Shown here one piece after another: positions 10,832-19,887 of a stretch of DNA of 64,000 nt. The position numbers and the translations under genes were made by a program. Position 1 is the first letter of the stretch; each line of letters begins with the position of its first letter. The DNA lies in assembly GCF_016623465.1 (NCBI RefSeq), contig NZ_JAEDAJ010000007.1, positions 62,001-126,000 of the forward strand, written 5' to 3'. Below the pieces are notes generated by a model. That model was not told the origin of the DNA. It did no database searches and saw only the letters and a list, made by a program, of their open reading frames with translations. The stretch is from Brachybacterium halotolerans (lineage in GTDB: Bacteria > Actinomycetota > Actinomycetes > Actinomycetales > Dermabacteraceae).

Positions 10832-11797
10832 ATGGCCAGCAGAGAGACGAGAACGCAGGGAGGGCGCGCACCCGCCCTGCATGTCCTCGACCACACCTCG
10901 TCCACCCAGGACGCCGCCCGGGATCTGCTCCGCTCCGGCGAACAGCCCCCGCTCGCCGTCCTCACGCGCGACCAGCGCAGCGGGCGCGGCAGGCTCGGAC
11001 GGCCGTGGAGCACACCTCTGGGCGGAGGGCTGGCGCTCACGCTCGCGCGCAGGAGCGGGACCGATCCCGCGGCGCGCTCCTGGTACCCGCTGGTGGCTGG
11101 CCTCGGTGCGCTCGAGGCGCTGCGCGGCGCGACCGGCGCGGGCGACGGCATCGGACTCAAATGGCCCAACGACCTGCTGACCGCCGATGGGCGCAAGCTC
11201 GGCGGCATCCTCCTCGAGGGGGACGGCTCCGACCACGTCCTGGTGGGCATCGGGGTCAACCTCGCCGGCCCCATCGAGCTCGCCGACCCCGCGGCGCTGC
11301 CCCCGGCCTGGCTCTGGGGCGAGGGCGGCATCGCCCCCGCCGGCCCGGGGCCCGTCGACCTGGGGCCCGTCGACCCCGCGCGCGACGCCGCGGCGCGCGC
11401 CCTCGCGGCGGCGATCGCCGAGGGAGTGGAGCGCGAGCTCGCCCTGCTGGACGTCCACGAGGGGGACGCGATGGCGAGCGGCCAGCGTGGACGCTATGGT
11501 ATGGCGTGCCTCACACTGGGGAGCGAGGTGCGCTTCGACGACCTCTCCGCGACGTCCGTCCCCGCTGCGGGTGCGGACGCCGGGCAGGCGCCGAGCGGCG
11601 GCGCGACTGCCCGGGCCCTGCGCCTGGACGCCGACGGTCGGCTCGTGCTGGGCCTGCCCGCGGGAGCGGAGCGGGTCGTCTCGGCCGGCGACGTGCGGCA
11701 CCTGCGCACCGTCGGCGACGACGCGGCGCCGCCCGGAGCGGCCGCCGCGACCTCCGCCCCTGCTTCCCCCGACGACATCCAGGAGACCCATCCGTGA
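10832..11797 (+). CDS. birA: Biotin--[acetyl-CoA-carboxylase] ligase, monofunctional
   Basis: 321 residues. Makes biotinyl-AMP and transfers biotin to the carrier lysine of AccA3. The catalytic domain shows GRGRLGRPW (residues 51-59), which binds biotinyl-AMP, KWPNDLL (110-116), and RKLGGIL with the biotin-contact Lys. A short C-terminal SH3-like part (LGSEVRF...) follows. There is no N-terminal helix-turn-helix, so it is a group I ligase that cannot act as the biotin repressor. The region between about residues 185 and 215 is Pro/Gly/Ala-rich. ATG at 10832 is chosen for the AGGAGGA 11 bases upstream. Its stop overlaps the GTG of the adenylate cyclase gene. Confidence 0.93.
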   Translation: MASRETRTQGGRAPALHVLDHTSSTQDAARDLLRSGEQPPLAVLTRDQRSGRGRLGRPWSTPLGGGLALTLARRSGTDPAARSWYPLVAGLGALEALRGATGAGDGIGLKWPNDLLTADGRKLGGILLEGDGSDHVLVGIGVNLAGPIELADPAALPPAWLWGEGGIAPAGPGPVDLGPVDPARDAAARALAAAIAEGVERELALLDVHEGDAMASGQRGRYGMACLTLGSEVRFDDLSATSVPAAGADAGQAPSGGATARALRLDADGRLVLGLPAGAERVVSAGDVRHLRTVGDDAAPPGAAAATSAPASPDDIQETHP

Positions 11798-13026
11798 CCG
11801 ACGAGAACCCGGACCTCGCCTCGGACCTCGAGCCCGACGCCCGCGACGCCGACCTCGACGCGGAGCCCGAGGGCGCCGCTGCCGGCGAGCGCGTCCCGCA
11901 CGACGCCCTCGCCGCGATCGACGACCTCGAGGGATCCGAGAACCTGCGCGAGGCCGAGATCTCCCCGGAGGAGATGGCCGCCCTCAACCGTCGATTCCAG
12001 TCGGTGCGCCGCAGCGTGGGCGCTCTCGAGCGGGTGCTCCTGCAGGGACCGCGCGAGCACTCGCGCCGGGACCTCGCCGAGCAGCAGGGCATCCCCGAGC
12101 GCCTGATCTCCACCTACTGGCGCTCCCTCGGCTTCGGCCCCGTCGACGAGGACACCGTGGTCTTCACCGACGAGGACGCCTTCGCGATCGGCGACCTGGT
12201 CGCCATGGTCGACGACGGCGCGATCTCCGAGCGGGCCTTCACCTCGATCTCCCGCGGGCTGGGCTACCACATGGGGCGCCTGGCCATGTGGATCACCGAG
12301 GCCCTCGTCGAGGAGGCCAAGACCCGCGACGGGAAGGACGACGGCGAGGCGCGCGAGCAGATGCTCGAGACGGTCCCGCAGCTCATCGAGACCCTCGAGA
12401 CCCAGGTGCTGTTCACCTTCCGCCGCCAGCTCGCCGCGTACTCCGCGCGGGCCGGCTCCGAGGTGCTGCAGGCCAGCGAGAACGGCACCCACGACGAGGT
12501 GTTCCCCCTGAACCGTGCGGTCGGATTCGCCGACCTCGTGCAGTTCACACGGCTCTCGCGCTCCCTCGGCGGGGCGGAGCTGGCGGACGTCGTCACCCAG
12601 TTCGAGGTCACCTGCCGCGACATCATCTCCGTGGGCGGCGGCCGCGTGGTCAAGACCGTGGGCGACGAGATCATGTTCCTGGCCGACGCGCCCGAGGACG
12701 GCGCCCAGATCGCGGTGTCGATCGCCGAGGCGATCCGCGACGACCCCGATCTGCCCTCGGCCCGCGTGGGCATGTGCTGGGGGTCGATGTTCTCCCGCTA
12801 CGGCGACGTGTTCGGGCCGACGGTGAACCTCTCGGCGCGCCTGGAGAGCGTCGCCGACCCGGGCGGGGTGCTCGTCGACCTCGCCACGGCCGAGGCCGTC
12901 GAGCGCGCGCTGCCCGGCGGATTCAGCGCCTCCGAGATCCGCCCCACCGAGCTCCACGGCATCGGCACAATCGAGGCCGTCGCGCTCACCCGCGGCACCT
13001 CCGAGCCCCTGGACATGGGCCTGTGA
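11794..13026 (+). CDS. Class III adenylate cyclase with N-terminal regulatory domain
   Basis: 410 residues, soluble. Residues 1-60 are acidic and low in complexity. Residues about 60-225 resemble the helical regulatory domain of Rv1264-type cyclases. The catalytic domain spans about 240-400: metal Asp247 in GFADLVQFT, Lys287 and metal Asp291 in KTVGDE, Asp338 in GDVFGPTVN, Asn345 and Arg349 in NLSARLES. The Lys/Asp purine-selecting pair and the Asn/Arg transition-state pair are both intact, so ATP to cAMP is predicted. GTG at 11794 overlaps the birA stop, so the two are cotranslated. Rv1264 is activated by acid through this N-terminal domain; the same here is inference. Confidence 0.87.
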   Translation: MTDENPDLASDLEPDARDADLDAEPEGAAAGERVPHDALAAIDDLEGSENLREAEISPEEMAALNRRFQSVRRSVGALERVLLQGPREHSRRDLAEQQGIPERLISTYWRSLGFGPVDEDTVVFTDEDAFAIGDLVAMVDDGAISERAFTSISRGLGYHMGRLAMWITEALVEEAKTRDGKDDGEAREQMLETVPQLIETLETQVLFTFRRQLAAYSARAGSEVLQASENGTHDEVFPLNRAVGFADLVQFTRLSRSLGGAELADVVTQFEVTCRDIISVGGGRVVKTVGDEIMFLADAPEDGAQIAVSIAEAIRDDPDLPSARVGMCWGSMFSRYGDVFGPTVNLSARLESVADPGGVLVDLATAEAVERALPGGFSASEIRPTELHGIGTIEAVALTRGTSEPLDMGL

Positions 13027-13086
13027 TGCGGGTGCCCGGGAGCGGGCCCGCGCTCGCGCCGCGGAGCGGGCGCACAGGTCGGGACG

Positions 13087-13092
13087 TAGGAT
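13087..13092 (+). promoter_or_regulatory. Leaderless promoter -10 of the two-component operon
   Basis: TAGGAT followed by 7 bases and GTG at 13100. The alternative ATG at 13091 lies inside this hexamer, so use of this promoter would decide the start in favour of GTG. Confidence 0.55.
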
Positions 13093-13099
13093 GCCTCCT

Positions 13100-13795
13100 G
13101 TGACACGACTGCTGCTCGTCGAAGACGATTCCGCGATCGCCGAACCGCTGTCCCGCGCGCTCGACCGCGAGGGCTACACGGTCTCGCGCGCCTCGCGCGG
13201 CATGGATGCCCTCGGCATCGCCGCCGCCGGGGACCCGATCGACCTGGTCATCCTGGATCTGGGGCTCCCGGACCTCGATGGCCTCGAGGTCGCTCGGCGC
13301 CTGCGCAAGGGCGGCCTGGAATCCCCGATCCTGATCCTCACCGCCCGCGCCGACGAGGTCGACGCCGTCGTCGGCCTCGACGCCGGCGCGGACGACTACG
13401 TCACCAAGCCCTTCCGGCTGGGCGAGCTGCAGGCGCGCATCCGCGCCCTGCTGCGACGCGCCCAGACCGTCGAGGAGTCCACGAGCGCCTTCGACGTCAA
13501 CGGCGTGTCCCTGGACGTCTCCGCCCGCCGCGCCTACGTCGACGGCGAGGAGCTCAGCCTCTCCGCCAAGGAGTACGACCTGCTCACGGTGCTCGTGCGC
13601 GAGGCCGGCAGCGTGGTCACCCGTGACGACCTCATGCGTGAGGTCTGGGGCGCCGAGTGGTGGGGCTCGACCAAGACCCTCGACATGCACATCTCCTGGC
13701 TCCGTCGGAAGCTGGGCGATGATGCGACCAATCCCCGAAGGATCACCACCGTCCGCGGCGTCGGCTTCCGTTTCGAGACCGGCGACGGGAGCTGA
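13100..13795 (+). CDS. OmpR-family response regulator
   Basis: About 231 residues. The receiver domain begins VTRLLLVEDDSAIAEPL. The phosphoacceptor Asp is in VILDLGLPD (residue 53 from this start), and the switch Lys is in DDYVTKPFRLGE. A winged-helix DNA-binding domain follows (EYDLLTVLVREAGSVVTRDDLM...RRKLG...TVRGVGFRF). It should bind paired sites spaced about 11 bases apart. The GTG start is chosen because TAGGAT lies 7 bases upstream; ATG at 13091 would add three residues. The sensor kinase follows 3 bases after the stop. Targets are unknown. Confidence 0.92.
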   Translation: MTRLLLVEDDSAIAEPLSRALDREGYTVSRASRGMDALGIAAAGDPIDLVILDLGLPDLDGLEVARRLRKGGLESPILILTARADEVDAVVGLDAGADDYVTKPFRLGELQARIRALLRRAQTVEESTSAFDVNGVSLDVSARRAYVDGEELSLSAKEYDLLTVLVREAGSVVTRDDLMREVWGAEWWGSTKTLDMHISWLRRKLGDDATNPRRITTVRGVGFRFETGDGS

Positions 13796-13798
13796 CGC

Positions 13799-15217
13799 GT
13801 GCGCACGCGAGTGCTGCAGGCGACGGTCATCACGGTCATCCTCACGGTCCTGCTGCTGGGCATCCCGCTGGCGTACTCGTGGCTTCAGCTGACCGACCAG
13901 AACCTCACCGCGCGCGCCACCTCCATCGCCAACGAGGTCCGCACCAACGCCGAGAAGCGCATCAGCGACGACCGGCCCATCGACAAGGCGATGCTCCAGC
14001 AGATCGCCGATTCGCAGCCCGACCTCGCCGTGCACATCACGGTCACCTATGAGGGCCGCACCATCGAGGCGGGCCCGGACCCGGGCAACAGCACGAAGGT
14101 GATCTCCACACCCGGCACCTCGGGCGTGAACGTCACCGTCACCATCACCAAGGCCGACGTGCGCGCCCACACCGCGAGCGCCGCCGTGCTCATCATCGTC
14201 GCGGGGCTGGCTGCGATCTCCATCGGCGTGTCCGTCGCCCTCTGGCAGGCCCAGCGGATCTCCGCGCCGCTGGCCCGCCTCACCCGGCGCGCCGAGGAGA
14301 TGGGATCGGGCCGCGCCCGCGGCCCCTGGCGACCCAGCGGCATCACCGAGATCGACACCGTCGCCGAGGAGCTCGCGAACTCCGGCGCCCAGCTCACCGA
14401 GCGCCTCGAGGCCGAGAGCCGACTCGCCTCCGACGCCTCCCACCAGCTGCGCACACCGCTCACCGCGCTCTCCATGCGCCTCGACGAGATCCTCGCCACG
14501 AGCTCCGAGGAGTGGGTGCGCGACGAGGCCCGGATTTCCCTCGAGCAGATCGATCGCCTCACCGAGGTCGTCCACGACCTCATCAACGCCCCCCGCTCCT
14601 CCCAGCGCCGCACCCCCGGAGTGGTCGAGCTGCGCACCGTGCTCACCCAGCAGAGCGAGGAGTGGTCCCCGGCGTACCGCGCCGCGGGCCGCGAGCTGCG
14701 CATCCAGGTGCCGCGCGCAGCCGCCGTCTGGGGATCCACGGGACCGCTCACGCAGGTCGTCGCGACGCTCGTGGAGAACTCCCTCACCCACGGCGGAGGA
14801 CGCACGCTGGTCAAGGTGCGCCGCAACGAGAAGTCCACGGTCGTCGAGATCTCCGACGAGGGCCCCGGCATCGACCCCGCGCTCGGCAAGCGCGTCTTCG
14901 AGCGCTCGGTCTCGGGCCGCACGTCCGGCACGGGCGTCGGCCTCGCCCTCGCCCGCACCCTCGTGGAGGACGACGGCGGTCGCCTCGAGCTGCTGAGCGA
15001 GCAGCCCGCGACCTTCGGGGTCTTCCTCATCTCCGCCCCCGACGAGACCACCGCGGGCGAGGAGGACACCGTGCTCGGCGCCGAGTCGGCCGACGAGCTG
15101 GGCTCCCTCCCGCAGGGCGCGGTGCTGCCGCGCCGTCGCCGGGGGAGCGCCGGGCACGGGCACCGCGCCCGTGCGTCGGCCCGGACGTCGGCGCCCGAGG
15201 ACCGCAGCCGCTCCTAG
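13799..15217 (+). CDS. Sensor histidine kinase
   Basis: 472 residues from a GTG. TM1 is at about 8-28. An extracytoplasmic sensor part of about 100 residues follows, then TM2 at about 127-149 and a HAMP domain. The dimerisation box is ASDASHQLRTPLTAL, with His215 as phosphorylation site. The ATPase domain shows VENSLTHGGG (N box), ISDEGPGIDP (G1) and GTGVGLALARTL (G2). After it comes an unusual basic tail of about 60 residues rich in Arg and Ser. The small extracytoplasmic loop suggests it senses an envelope condition (inference). It pairs with the regulator directly upstream; the signal cannot be read from sequence. Confidence 0.9.
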   Translation: MRTRVLQATVITVILTVLLLGIPLAYSWLQLTDQNLTARATSIANEVRTNAEKRISDDRPIDKAMLQQIADSQPDLAVHITVTYEGRTIEAGPDPGNSTKVISTPGTSGVNVTVTITKADVRAHTASAAVLIIVAGLAAISIGVSVALWQAQRISAPLARLTRRAEEMGSGRARGPWRPSGITEIDTVAEELANSGAQLTERLEAESRLASDASHQLRTPLTALSMRLDEILATSSEEWVRDEARISLEQIDRLTEVVHDLINAPRSSQRRTPGVVELRTVLTQQSEEWSPAYRAAGRELRIQVPRAAAVWGSTGPLTQVVATLVENSLTHGGGRTLVKVRRNEKSTVVEISDEGPGIDPALGKRVFERSVSGRTSGTGVGLALARTLVEDDGGRLELLSEQPATFGVFLISAPDETTAGEEDTVLGAESADELGSLPQGAVLPRRRRGSAGHGHRARASARTSAPEDRSRS

Positions 15218-15220
15218 GAT
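15215..15220 (+). promoter_or_regulatory. Leaderless promoter -10 of purK-purE
   Basis: TAGGAT overlaps the last codon and stop of the histidine kinase gene. It is followed by GGGGGC and the purK GTG at 15227, a gap of 6 bases, giving purKE its own start point inside an otherwise continuous plus-strand run. Confidence 0.6.
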
Positions 15221-15226
15221 GGGGGC

Positions 15227-16453
15227 GTGCTCCCCGACATCCCTGAGAACGACCCCGCCTCCACCAGCGCCCCCGCGGTGCCCGCCACGACCGGTCCTGC
15301 GGCGCCGCGCATCGGCGTCATCGGCGGCGGGCAGCTCGCCCGGATGATGCTGGGCCCCGCGATCGAGCTGGGCCTGCCGATCACGGTGCTCGCGACCGAC
15401 CCCGCGGAGTCCGCCGCGCAGGGCGCGGCCCGCGTGCGGATCGGCCGCCACGACGACGAGGAGGCCGTGCGCGCGCTCGCCGCCGAGGTCGACGTCCTCA
15501 CCTTCGACCACGAGCACGTGCCGCCCCACATCCTCGAGGGCATCGAGCGCGACGGCCTCGCCGCCGTGCGGCCCGGACCGGACGCCCTCGTCCATGCCCA
15601 GGACAAGCTGCTCATGCGCGAGCGCCTCGGCGCGCTCGGGCACCCCTGCCCGCGCTGGTGGCGCGCCGCCTCGCCGGCCGACGTCGACGCCGCCCTCTCC
15701 GAGCTCGGCACCGCCGCCTGCGCCGTGGTGAAGACCCCGCGCGGCGGCTACGACGGCCACGGCGTGCGCATCGTCTCCGCCGGCAGCGACGTCGCCGACT
15801 GGTTCCAGGACCACGAGGAGCTGCTCGTCGAGGAGCTCGTGCCCTTCACCCGCGAGCTCTCCGCGCAGGTCGCCCGCCGGCCGGGCGGCGAGATGCTCGC
15901 CTTCCCGGTGGTCCGCTCGACGCAGAAGGACGGCGTGTGCTTCGAGGTGCTCGCCCCCTCCCCCGACCTCGGCCCCGCGGACCAGGAGCGCATCCAGCAC
16001 CTCGCCCTGCGGATCGCCGAGGACCTGGACGTCACCGGCATGCTCGCCGTCGAGCTGTTCGAGACCGAGGGCGGCGACGTGCTCGTCAACGAGCTCGCCA
16101 TGCGCCCCCACAACACTGGCCACTGGTCCATGGACGGCGCCGTCACCGGCCAGTTCGAGCAGCACCTGCGCGCCGTCGCCGACCTCCCGCTCGGCGCGAG
16201 CGCGCCCCTCGCCCCGCACGCCGTGATGGTGAACCTGCTGGGCGGGGCACGCGAGGACCTCGCCGAGGGCGCCCGCGAGGCGATGGAGCGGGACCCCGAG
16301 CTCAAGGTCCACCTCTACGGCAAGACCGTGCGGCCCGGCCGCAAGGTCGGCCACGTGACCCTCGCGGGGAGCGATCCCGCGGACCTGCTCGCGCGCGCCC
16401 ACCGCGCCGAGCGACTGATCATCGACGCCGTGCACGAGGAGCAGAACGCATGA
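15227..16453 (+). CDS. purK: 5-(carboxyamino)imidazole ribonucleotide synthase
   Basis: 408-residue ATP-grasp enzyme that makes N5-CAIR from AIR, bicarbonate and ATP in purine synthesis. The N-terminal domain has [13 protein letters not shown]. The ATP-grasp core has [14 protein letters not shown] and [11 protein letters not shown], and the metal/product loop reads [18 protein letters not shown] where most relatives have NEIAPRPHNSGH. About 28 Pro/Ala-rich residues precede the conserved start. GTG at 15227 is chosen because of the leaderless -10 six bases upstream. The stop overlaps the purE ATG (ATGA), so the two consecutive enzymes are coupled. Confidence 0.95.
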   Translation: MLPDIPENDPASTSAPAVPATTGPAAPRIGVIGGGQLARMMLGPAIELGLPITVLATDPAESAAQGAARVRIGRHDDEEAVRALAAEVDVLTFDHEHVPPHILEGIERDGLAAVRPGPDALVHAQDKLLMRERLGALGHPCPRWWRAASPADVDAALSELGTAACAVVKTPRGGYDGHGVRIVSAGSDVADWFQDHEELLVEELVPFTRELSAQVARRPGGEMLAFPVVRSTQKDGVCFEVLAPSPDLGPADQERIQHLALRIAEDLDVTGMLAVELFETEGGDVLVNELAMRPHNTGHWSMDGAVTGQFEQHLRAVADLPLGASAPLAPHAVMVNLLGGAREDLAEGAREAMERDPELKVHLYGKTVRPGRKVGHVTLAGSDPADLLARAHRAERLIIDAVHEEQNA

Positions 16454-16971
16454 CCACGCCACAGGACGCCCCGCGCGTCGCGATCGTGATGGGCTCGGAC
16501 TCCGACTGGCCGACGCTCGGCCCCGCCCGCGACGCCCTCGCCGAGTTCGGCCTGGACGTGCACGTGGACGTGGTCTCCGCGCACCGCATGCCCGAGGACA
16601 TGGTCGACTTCGGCCGCACCGCGGCGGACCGCGGGCTGCGCGTGATCATCGCGGGCGCCGGCGGCGCCGCTCACCTCCCCGGCATGCTCGCCGCCCTCAC
16701 CCCGCTGCCCGTGATCGGCGTGCCCGTGCCGCTCGCGCACCTGGACGGTATGGACTCCCTGCTGTCGATCGTGCAGATGCCCGCCGGGGTGCCCGTCGCG
16801 ACCGTCTCCATCGGCGGCGCCCGCAACGCCGGGCTGCTCGCCGCCCGCATCCTCGGGGCGGCCGACGACGCCGAGGGCGAGCGCCTGCGCGAGCGCATGC
16901 GCGAGTTCCAGGGCGAGCTGCGCGACCTTGCGCACGCCAAGGGCGAGTCGCTGCGCTCGTCCCTGTCCTGA
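16450..16971 (+). CDS. purE: N5-CAIR mutase, class I PurE
   Basis: 173 residues. Converts N5-CAIR from PurK to CAIR. The core signature is present: [10 protein letters not shown] near the N terminus, VSAHRMPE with the catalytic His, and [12 protein letters not shown]. The region [29 protein letters not shown] is standard for bacterial class I PurE. The short C-terminal helix ends in basic and Ser residues. Its ATG overlaps the purK stop. The next gene begins 27 bases on, with its own promoter. Confidence 0.96.
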   Translation: MTTPQDAPRVAIVMGSDSDWPTLGPARDALAEFGLDVHVDVVSAHRMPEDMVDFGRTAADRGLRVIIAGAGGAAHLPGMLAALTPLPVIGVPVPLAHLDGMDSLLSIVQMPAGVPVATVSIGGARNAGLLAARILGAADDAEGERLRERMREFQGELRDLAHAKGESLRSSLS

Positions 16972-16985
16972 CGGGCGCCCTCCGA

Positions 16986-16991
16986 TATCTT
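16986..16991 (+). promoter_or_regulatory. Leaderless promoter -10 of the wbpD-wbpE-wbpB operon
   Basis: TATCTT followed by 7 bases (CGGGGGT) and the ATG at 16999. It marks the start of the nucleotide-sugar gene cluster and separates it from purE. Confidence 0.55.
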
Positions 16992-16998
16992 CGGGGGT

Positions 16999-17745
16999 AT
17001 GAACGAGACCTCCGAGTCGTCCACCGGATCGCCGACAGGGTCGCCGGCAGGGTCGCCCGCCGGATCCGCCGACCGCCCGGCCGCCTCGCGCGAGGGCGTG
17101 CGCGTCGTGGATTCCGCCGACGTCGCCGAGACCGCCCGCATCGGCGAGGGAAGCGCGATCTGGCATCTCGCGCAGGTGCGCGAGGACGCGGAGCTGGGAC
17201 GCGACTGCATCGTGGGCCGAGGTGCCTACATCGGCACCGGCGTGCGCATGGGCGATGGCTGCAAGGTGCAGAACTACGCGCTCGTCTACGAGCCCGCGGC
17301 GCTCGCCGAGGGCGTCTTCGTGGGCCCCGCCGCCGTGTTCACCAACGATCACCGGCCGCGCGCGGTCAACCCCGACCTCTCTCCGAAGTCCGCCGCGGAC
17401 TGGGAGCCGGTGGGTGTCACCTGCGAGGCGGGCGCCTCGATCGGCGCGCGCGCCGTCTGCGTCGCCCCCGTCACCATCGGCGCCTGGTCGATGGTGGCCG
17501 CAGGATCGACCGTCACCCGCGACGTCGTGCCCCACGCCCTGGTCGCAGGGGCCCCTGCCCGGCGCATCGCCTGGGTGGGCCGCTCGGGGGAGAAGCTCGA
17601 GCCGGCGTCCGACGGGACCGACGCCTGGGTGTGCCCGACGACGGGCGAGTGGTACGTGGCCGACGAGACGACGGGCGGGCTCGCCCTCGCCGCCGACGCC
17701 GGGGCCGAGAAGCAGGACGAGACGACGGACGGAGAGCACGCATGA
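16999..17745 (+). CDS. wbpD: N-acetyltransferase of the WbpD/WlbB type (UDP-GlcNAc3N uronate)
   Basis: 248 residues, left-handed beta-helix (hexapeptide repeat) acyltransferase. After a low-complexity head built from repeated Gly-Ser-Pro triplets (12-base DNA repeats at about 17028-17063), the conserved part starts at SAIWHLAQVREDAELG. It continues with hexapeptide turns and the loop TNDHRPRAVNP that is typical of WbpD-like enzymes. In the Pseudomonas pathway WbpD acetylates the 3-amino group of UDP-2-acetamido-3-amino-2,3-dideoxyglucuronate. The C-terminal 55 residues (WVCPTTGEWYV onward) are extra and Asp/Glu-rich. The neighbours wbpE and wbpB, in ATGA overlap, make this function likely. 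Confidence 0.82.
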   Translation: MNETSESSTGSPTGSPAGSPAGSADRPAASREGVRVVDSADVAETARIGEGSAIWHLAQVREDAELGRDCIVGRGAYIGTGVRMGDGCKVQNYALVYEPAALAEGVFVGPAAVFTNDHRPRAVNPDLSPKSAADWEPVGVTCEAGASIGARAVCVAPVTIGAWSMVAAGSTVTRDVVPHALVAGAPARRIAWVGRSGEKLEPASDGTDAWVCPTTGEWYVADETTGGLALAADAGAEKQDETTDGEHA

Positions 17746-18857
17746 GCGAGCAGATGATCCCTGCGGCCCGCCCCCTCATCGGGGACGAGGAGCGCGAGGC
17801 CGTGGACCGGGTGCTGAGGAGCGGCATGGTCGCGCAGGGCCCCGAGGTGGCGGCCTTCGAGAAGGAGTTCGCCGCCGAGCTCGCCGGCTCCCGCCCCACG
17901 GTCGCCGTGAACTCCGGGACCTCCGGTCAGCACCTGGGCATGGTCGCCCTGGGCCTGGGCCCGGGCGACGAGGTCATCGTGCCCTCCTTCACCTTCGCCG
18001 CGACCGCGAACTCCGTCGCCGTGACCGGTGCGACCCCCGTCTTCATCGACATCGACCTGGACACCTTCTGCATCGACCCCTCCGCGATCGAGGGCGCGAT
18101 CACCGAGCGCACCGTGGGCATCCAGCCCGTGCACCTCTACGGCCACCCCGCCGAGATCGACACGATCGTCGAGATCGCCGGCCGCCACGGCCTCTGGGTC
18201 GCCGAGGACGCGGCCCAGGCGCACGGCGCCACCTGGAGGGGCGGGCAGGTCGGCACCTTCGGCCGCTTCGGCATGTTCTCCCTGTACCCCACGAAGAACA
18301 TGACCAGCGGCGAGGGCGGCATGGTCGCCTGCGAGGACGAGGAGCTCGCCCGTGCGGTGCGGCTGCTGCGCAACCAGGGCATGGAGGTCCAGTACGCCAA
18401 CGAGGTCGCCGGCTTCAACAACCGCATGACCGACCTGCACGCCGCCATCGGCCGCGTCCAGCTCGCCAAGCTCGCCGGGTGGACCGCGCAGCGCCGGGCG
18501 AACGCCGCCGCCCTCGACGCGGGCCTCGCGGGCGTCGCCGGTGTCGTCGCGCCGGTCGTGCGCGAGGGCGCCGAGCACGTCTACCACCAGTACACGATCC
18601 GCCTCGAGGGCGCGAGCGCCGCCGAGCGCGATGCCTTCGCGACCGCCCTGCGCGAGGAGCACCAGGTGGGCTGCGGCGTCTACTACCCGACGCCCGTGCA
18701 TCGCCTGCCCTCCTTCGGCCTCGACCTCGACCTCCCGGTCACCGAGCAGGCCGCCCGCGAGGTGCTGTCCCTGCCCGTCCATCCGAGCCTCACCGAGGAC
18801 GACCTCGAGCGCATCGTCGCCGCGGTCGCCGCCGTCGCCGCCGGGGGTGCCGCATGA
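17742..18857 (+). CDS. wbpE: DegT/DnrJ/EryC1 aminotransferase, WbpE-like
   Basis: 371-residue PLP enzyme. Lys185 in SLYPTKNMTSGEGG is the Schiff-base lysine and Asp156 in EDAAQAHGA binds the pyridine nitrogen. VPSFTFAATANSV and MTDLHAAIGRVQL are also family blocks. WbpE converts the 3-keto sugar made by WbpB to the 3-amino sugar, UDP-GlcNAc3NA, with glutamate as donor. It overlaps the gene before (ATGA at 17742) and the gene after, so three consecutive pathway enzymes are translationally linked. A role for another amino sugar cannot be excluded by sequence alone, but the partners favour this one. Confidence 0.85.
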   Translation: MSEQMIPAARPLIGDEEREAVDRVLRSGMVAQGPEVAAFEKEFAAELAGSRPTVAVNSGTSGQHLGMVALGLGPGDEVIVPSFTFAATANSVAVTGATPVFIDIDLDTFCIDPSAIEGAITERTVGIQPVHLYGHPAEIDTIVEIAGRHGLWVAEDAAQAHGATWRGGQVGTFGRFGMFSLYPTKNMTSGEGGMVACEDEELARAVRLLRNQGMEVQYANEVAGFNNRMTDLHAAIGRVQLAKLAGWTAQRRANAAALDAGLAGVAGVVAPVVREGAEHVYHQYTIRLEGASAAERDAFATALREEHQVGCGVYYPTPVHRLPSFGLDLDLPVTEQAAREVLSLPVHPSLTEDDLERIVAAVAAVAAGGAA

Positions 18858-19873
18858 GCACGGAGAATCGTCGGCCCCTGCGCGCCGGGCTCATCGGCCT
18901 GGGCATGATGGGCCGCCACCACGCCCGCAACCTGCGCGCCCTCGAGGGCGTCGAGGTCGTCGCCGTCGCCGATCCCCAGGGCGACCCGCACGGCGCGGCC
19001 CCCGGCTACGACGTGCTGCCCGATGCGCGCGCCCTGGTCGACGCGGGCATCGACTACGCCGTCATCGCCGTGCCCACCCAGTTCCACCGCGACGTCGCGC
19101 TCACCTTCGCCGAGGCGGGCGTGCACTGCCTCGTCGAGAAGCCGCTGGCCTTCGACGTCGCCGAGGCCGAGGAGATCGCCGCCGCCTACGAGCAGGCGGG
19201 CCTCGTGGGTGCCGTCGGCTACATCGAGCGCTTCAACCCGGCCCTGCAGGAGATGCGCCGTCGCCTGGCCGACGGCCAGCTCGGGGAGATCTTCCAGATC
19301 TCGACCCGCCGTCAGGGCGGCTTCCCCGCCCGCATCTCCGACGTGGGCGTGGTCAAGGACCTCGCGACCCACGACCTCGACCTCACCGCCTGGGTCGCAG
19401 GCAGCGACTTCGCGCAGGTCGCGGCGTTCTCCACGCGCCGCTCCGGCCGCGAGGACGAGGACATGGTCTCGGTCTCCGGTCAGCTCACCAGCGGCACCAT
19501 CACCAGCCACCTGGTCAACTGGCTCTCGCCGTTCAAGGAGCGCGTGACCGTGGTGACCGGCGAGAACGGGGCGCTGGTCGCGGACACCGTCAACGCCGAC
19601 CTCACCTTCTACGCCAACGGCGAGAGCGCCACGAACCTCTGGGACTCCATGGCCTCCTTCCGCGGGGTCAGCGAGGGCGACATGGTCCGCTACTCCCTGC
19701 GTCGCACCGAGCCGCTGCGCACCGAGCACGAGGCGTTCCGCGACGCCGTCGCCGGCGATCCCTCGAACATCGTCACCATGCGCGAGGGCCTGCAGACCGT
19801 GCGCGCCGTCGAGGCGGTGCTGCGCTCGGCCCGCGAGGGCAGGATCGTCCGCCCCGCCGACGTCGCCCCGTGA
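18854..19873 (+). CDS. wbpB: Gfo/Idh/MocA oxidoreductase, WbpB/WlbA-like
   Basis: 339 residues. The Rossmann motif GLIGLGMMGRHHARN is at 12-26, the family EKPL motif at 95-98, and a C-terminal beta-sheet substrate domain contains GGFPARISDVGVVKDLATHDLD. The WbpB/WlbA members oxidise C3 of UDP-GlcNAcA with tightly bound NAD, giving the ketone that WbpE aminates. The DVGVVKDLATHD segment, with Lys and the catalytic Asp-x-x-x-His spacing, fits. ATG at 18854 overlaps the wbpE stop. A glycosyltransferase gene follows after 14 bases. Confidence 0.84.
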   Translation: MSTENRRPLRAGLIGLGMMGRHHARNLRALEGVEVVAVADPQGDPHGAAPGYDVLPDARALVDAGIDYAVIAVPTQFHRDVALTFAEAGVHCLVEKPLAFDVAEAEEIAAAYEQAGLVGAVGYIERFNPALQEMRRRLADGQLGEIFQISTRRQGGFPARISDVGVVKDLATHDLDLTAWVAGSDFAQVAAFSTRRSGREDEDMVSVSGQLTSGTITSHLVNWLSPFKERVTVVTGENGALVADTVNADLTFYANGESATNLWDSMASFRGVSEGDMVRYSLRRTEPLRTEHEAFRDAVAGDPSNIVTMREGLQTVRAVEAVLRSAREGRIVRPADVAP

Positions 19874-19887
19874 GAGCGGGGGAGGGC

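Noticed and set aside
12986-16462. Very long open frame on the minus strand opposite the two-component and purKE genes
   Set aside because: High GC keeps antisense frames open; its translation is His/Arg/Gly-rich low-complexity with no family motif, while the plus strand encodes clear conserved proteins.
17028-17063. Repeats at the start of wbpD as a CRISPR-like array
   Set aside because: Units are 12 bases, directly adjacent and in frame, coding Gly-Ser-Pro; no spacers.
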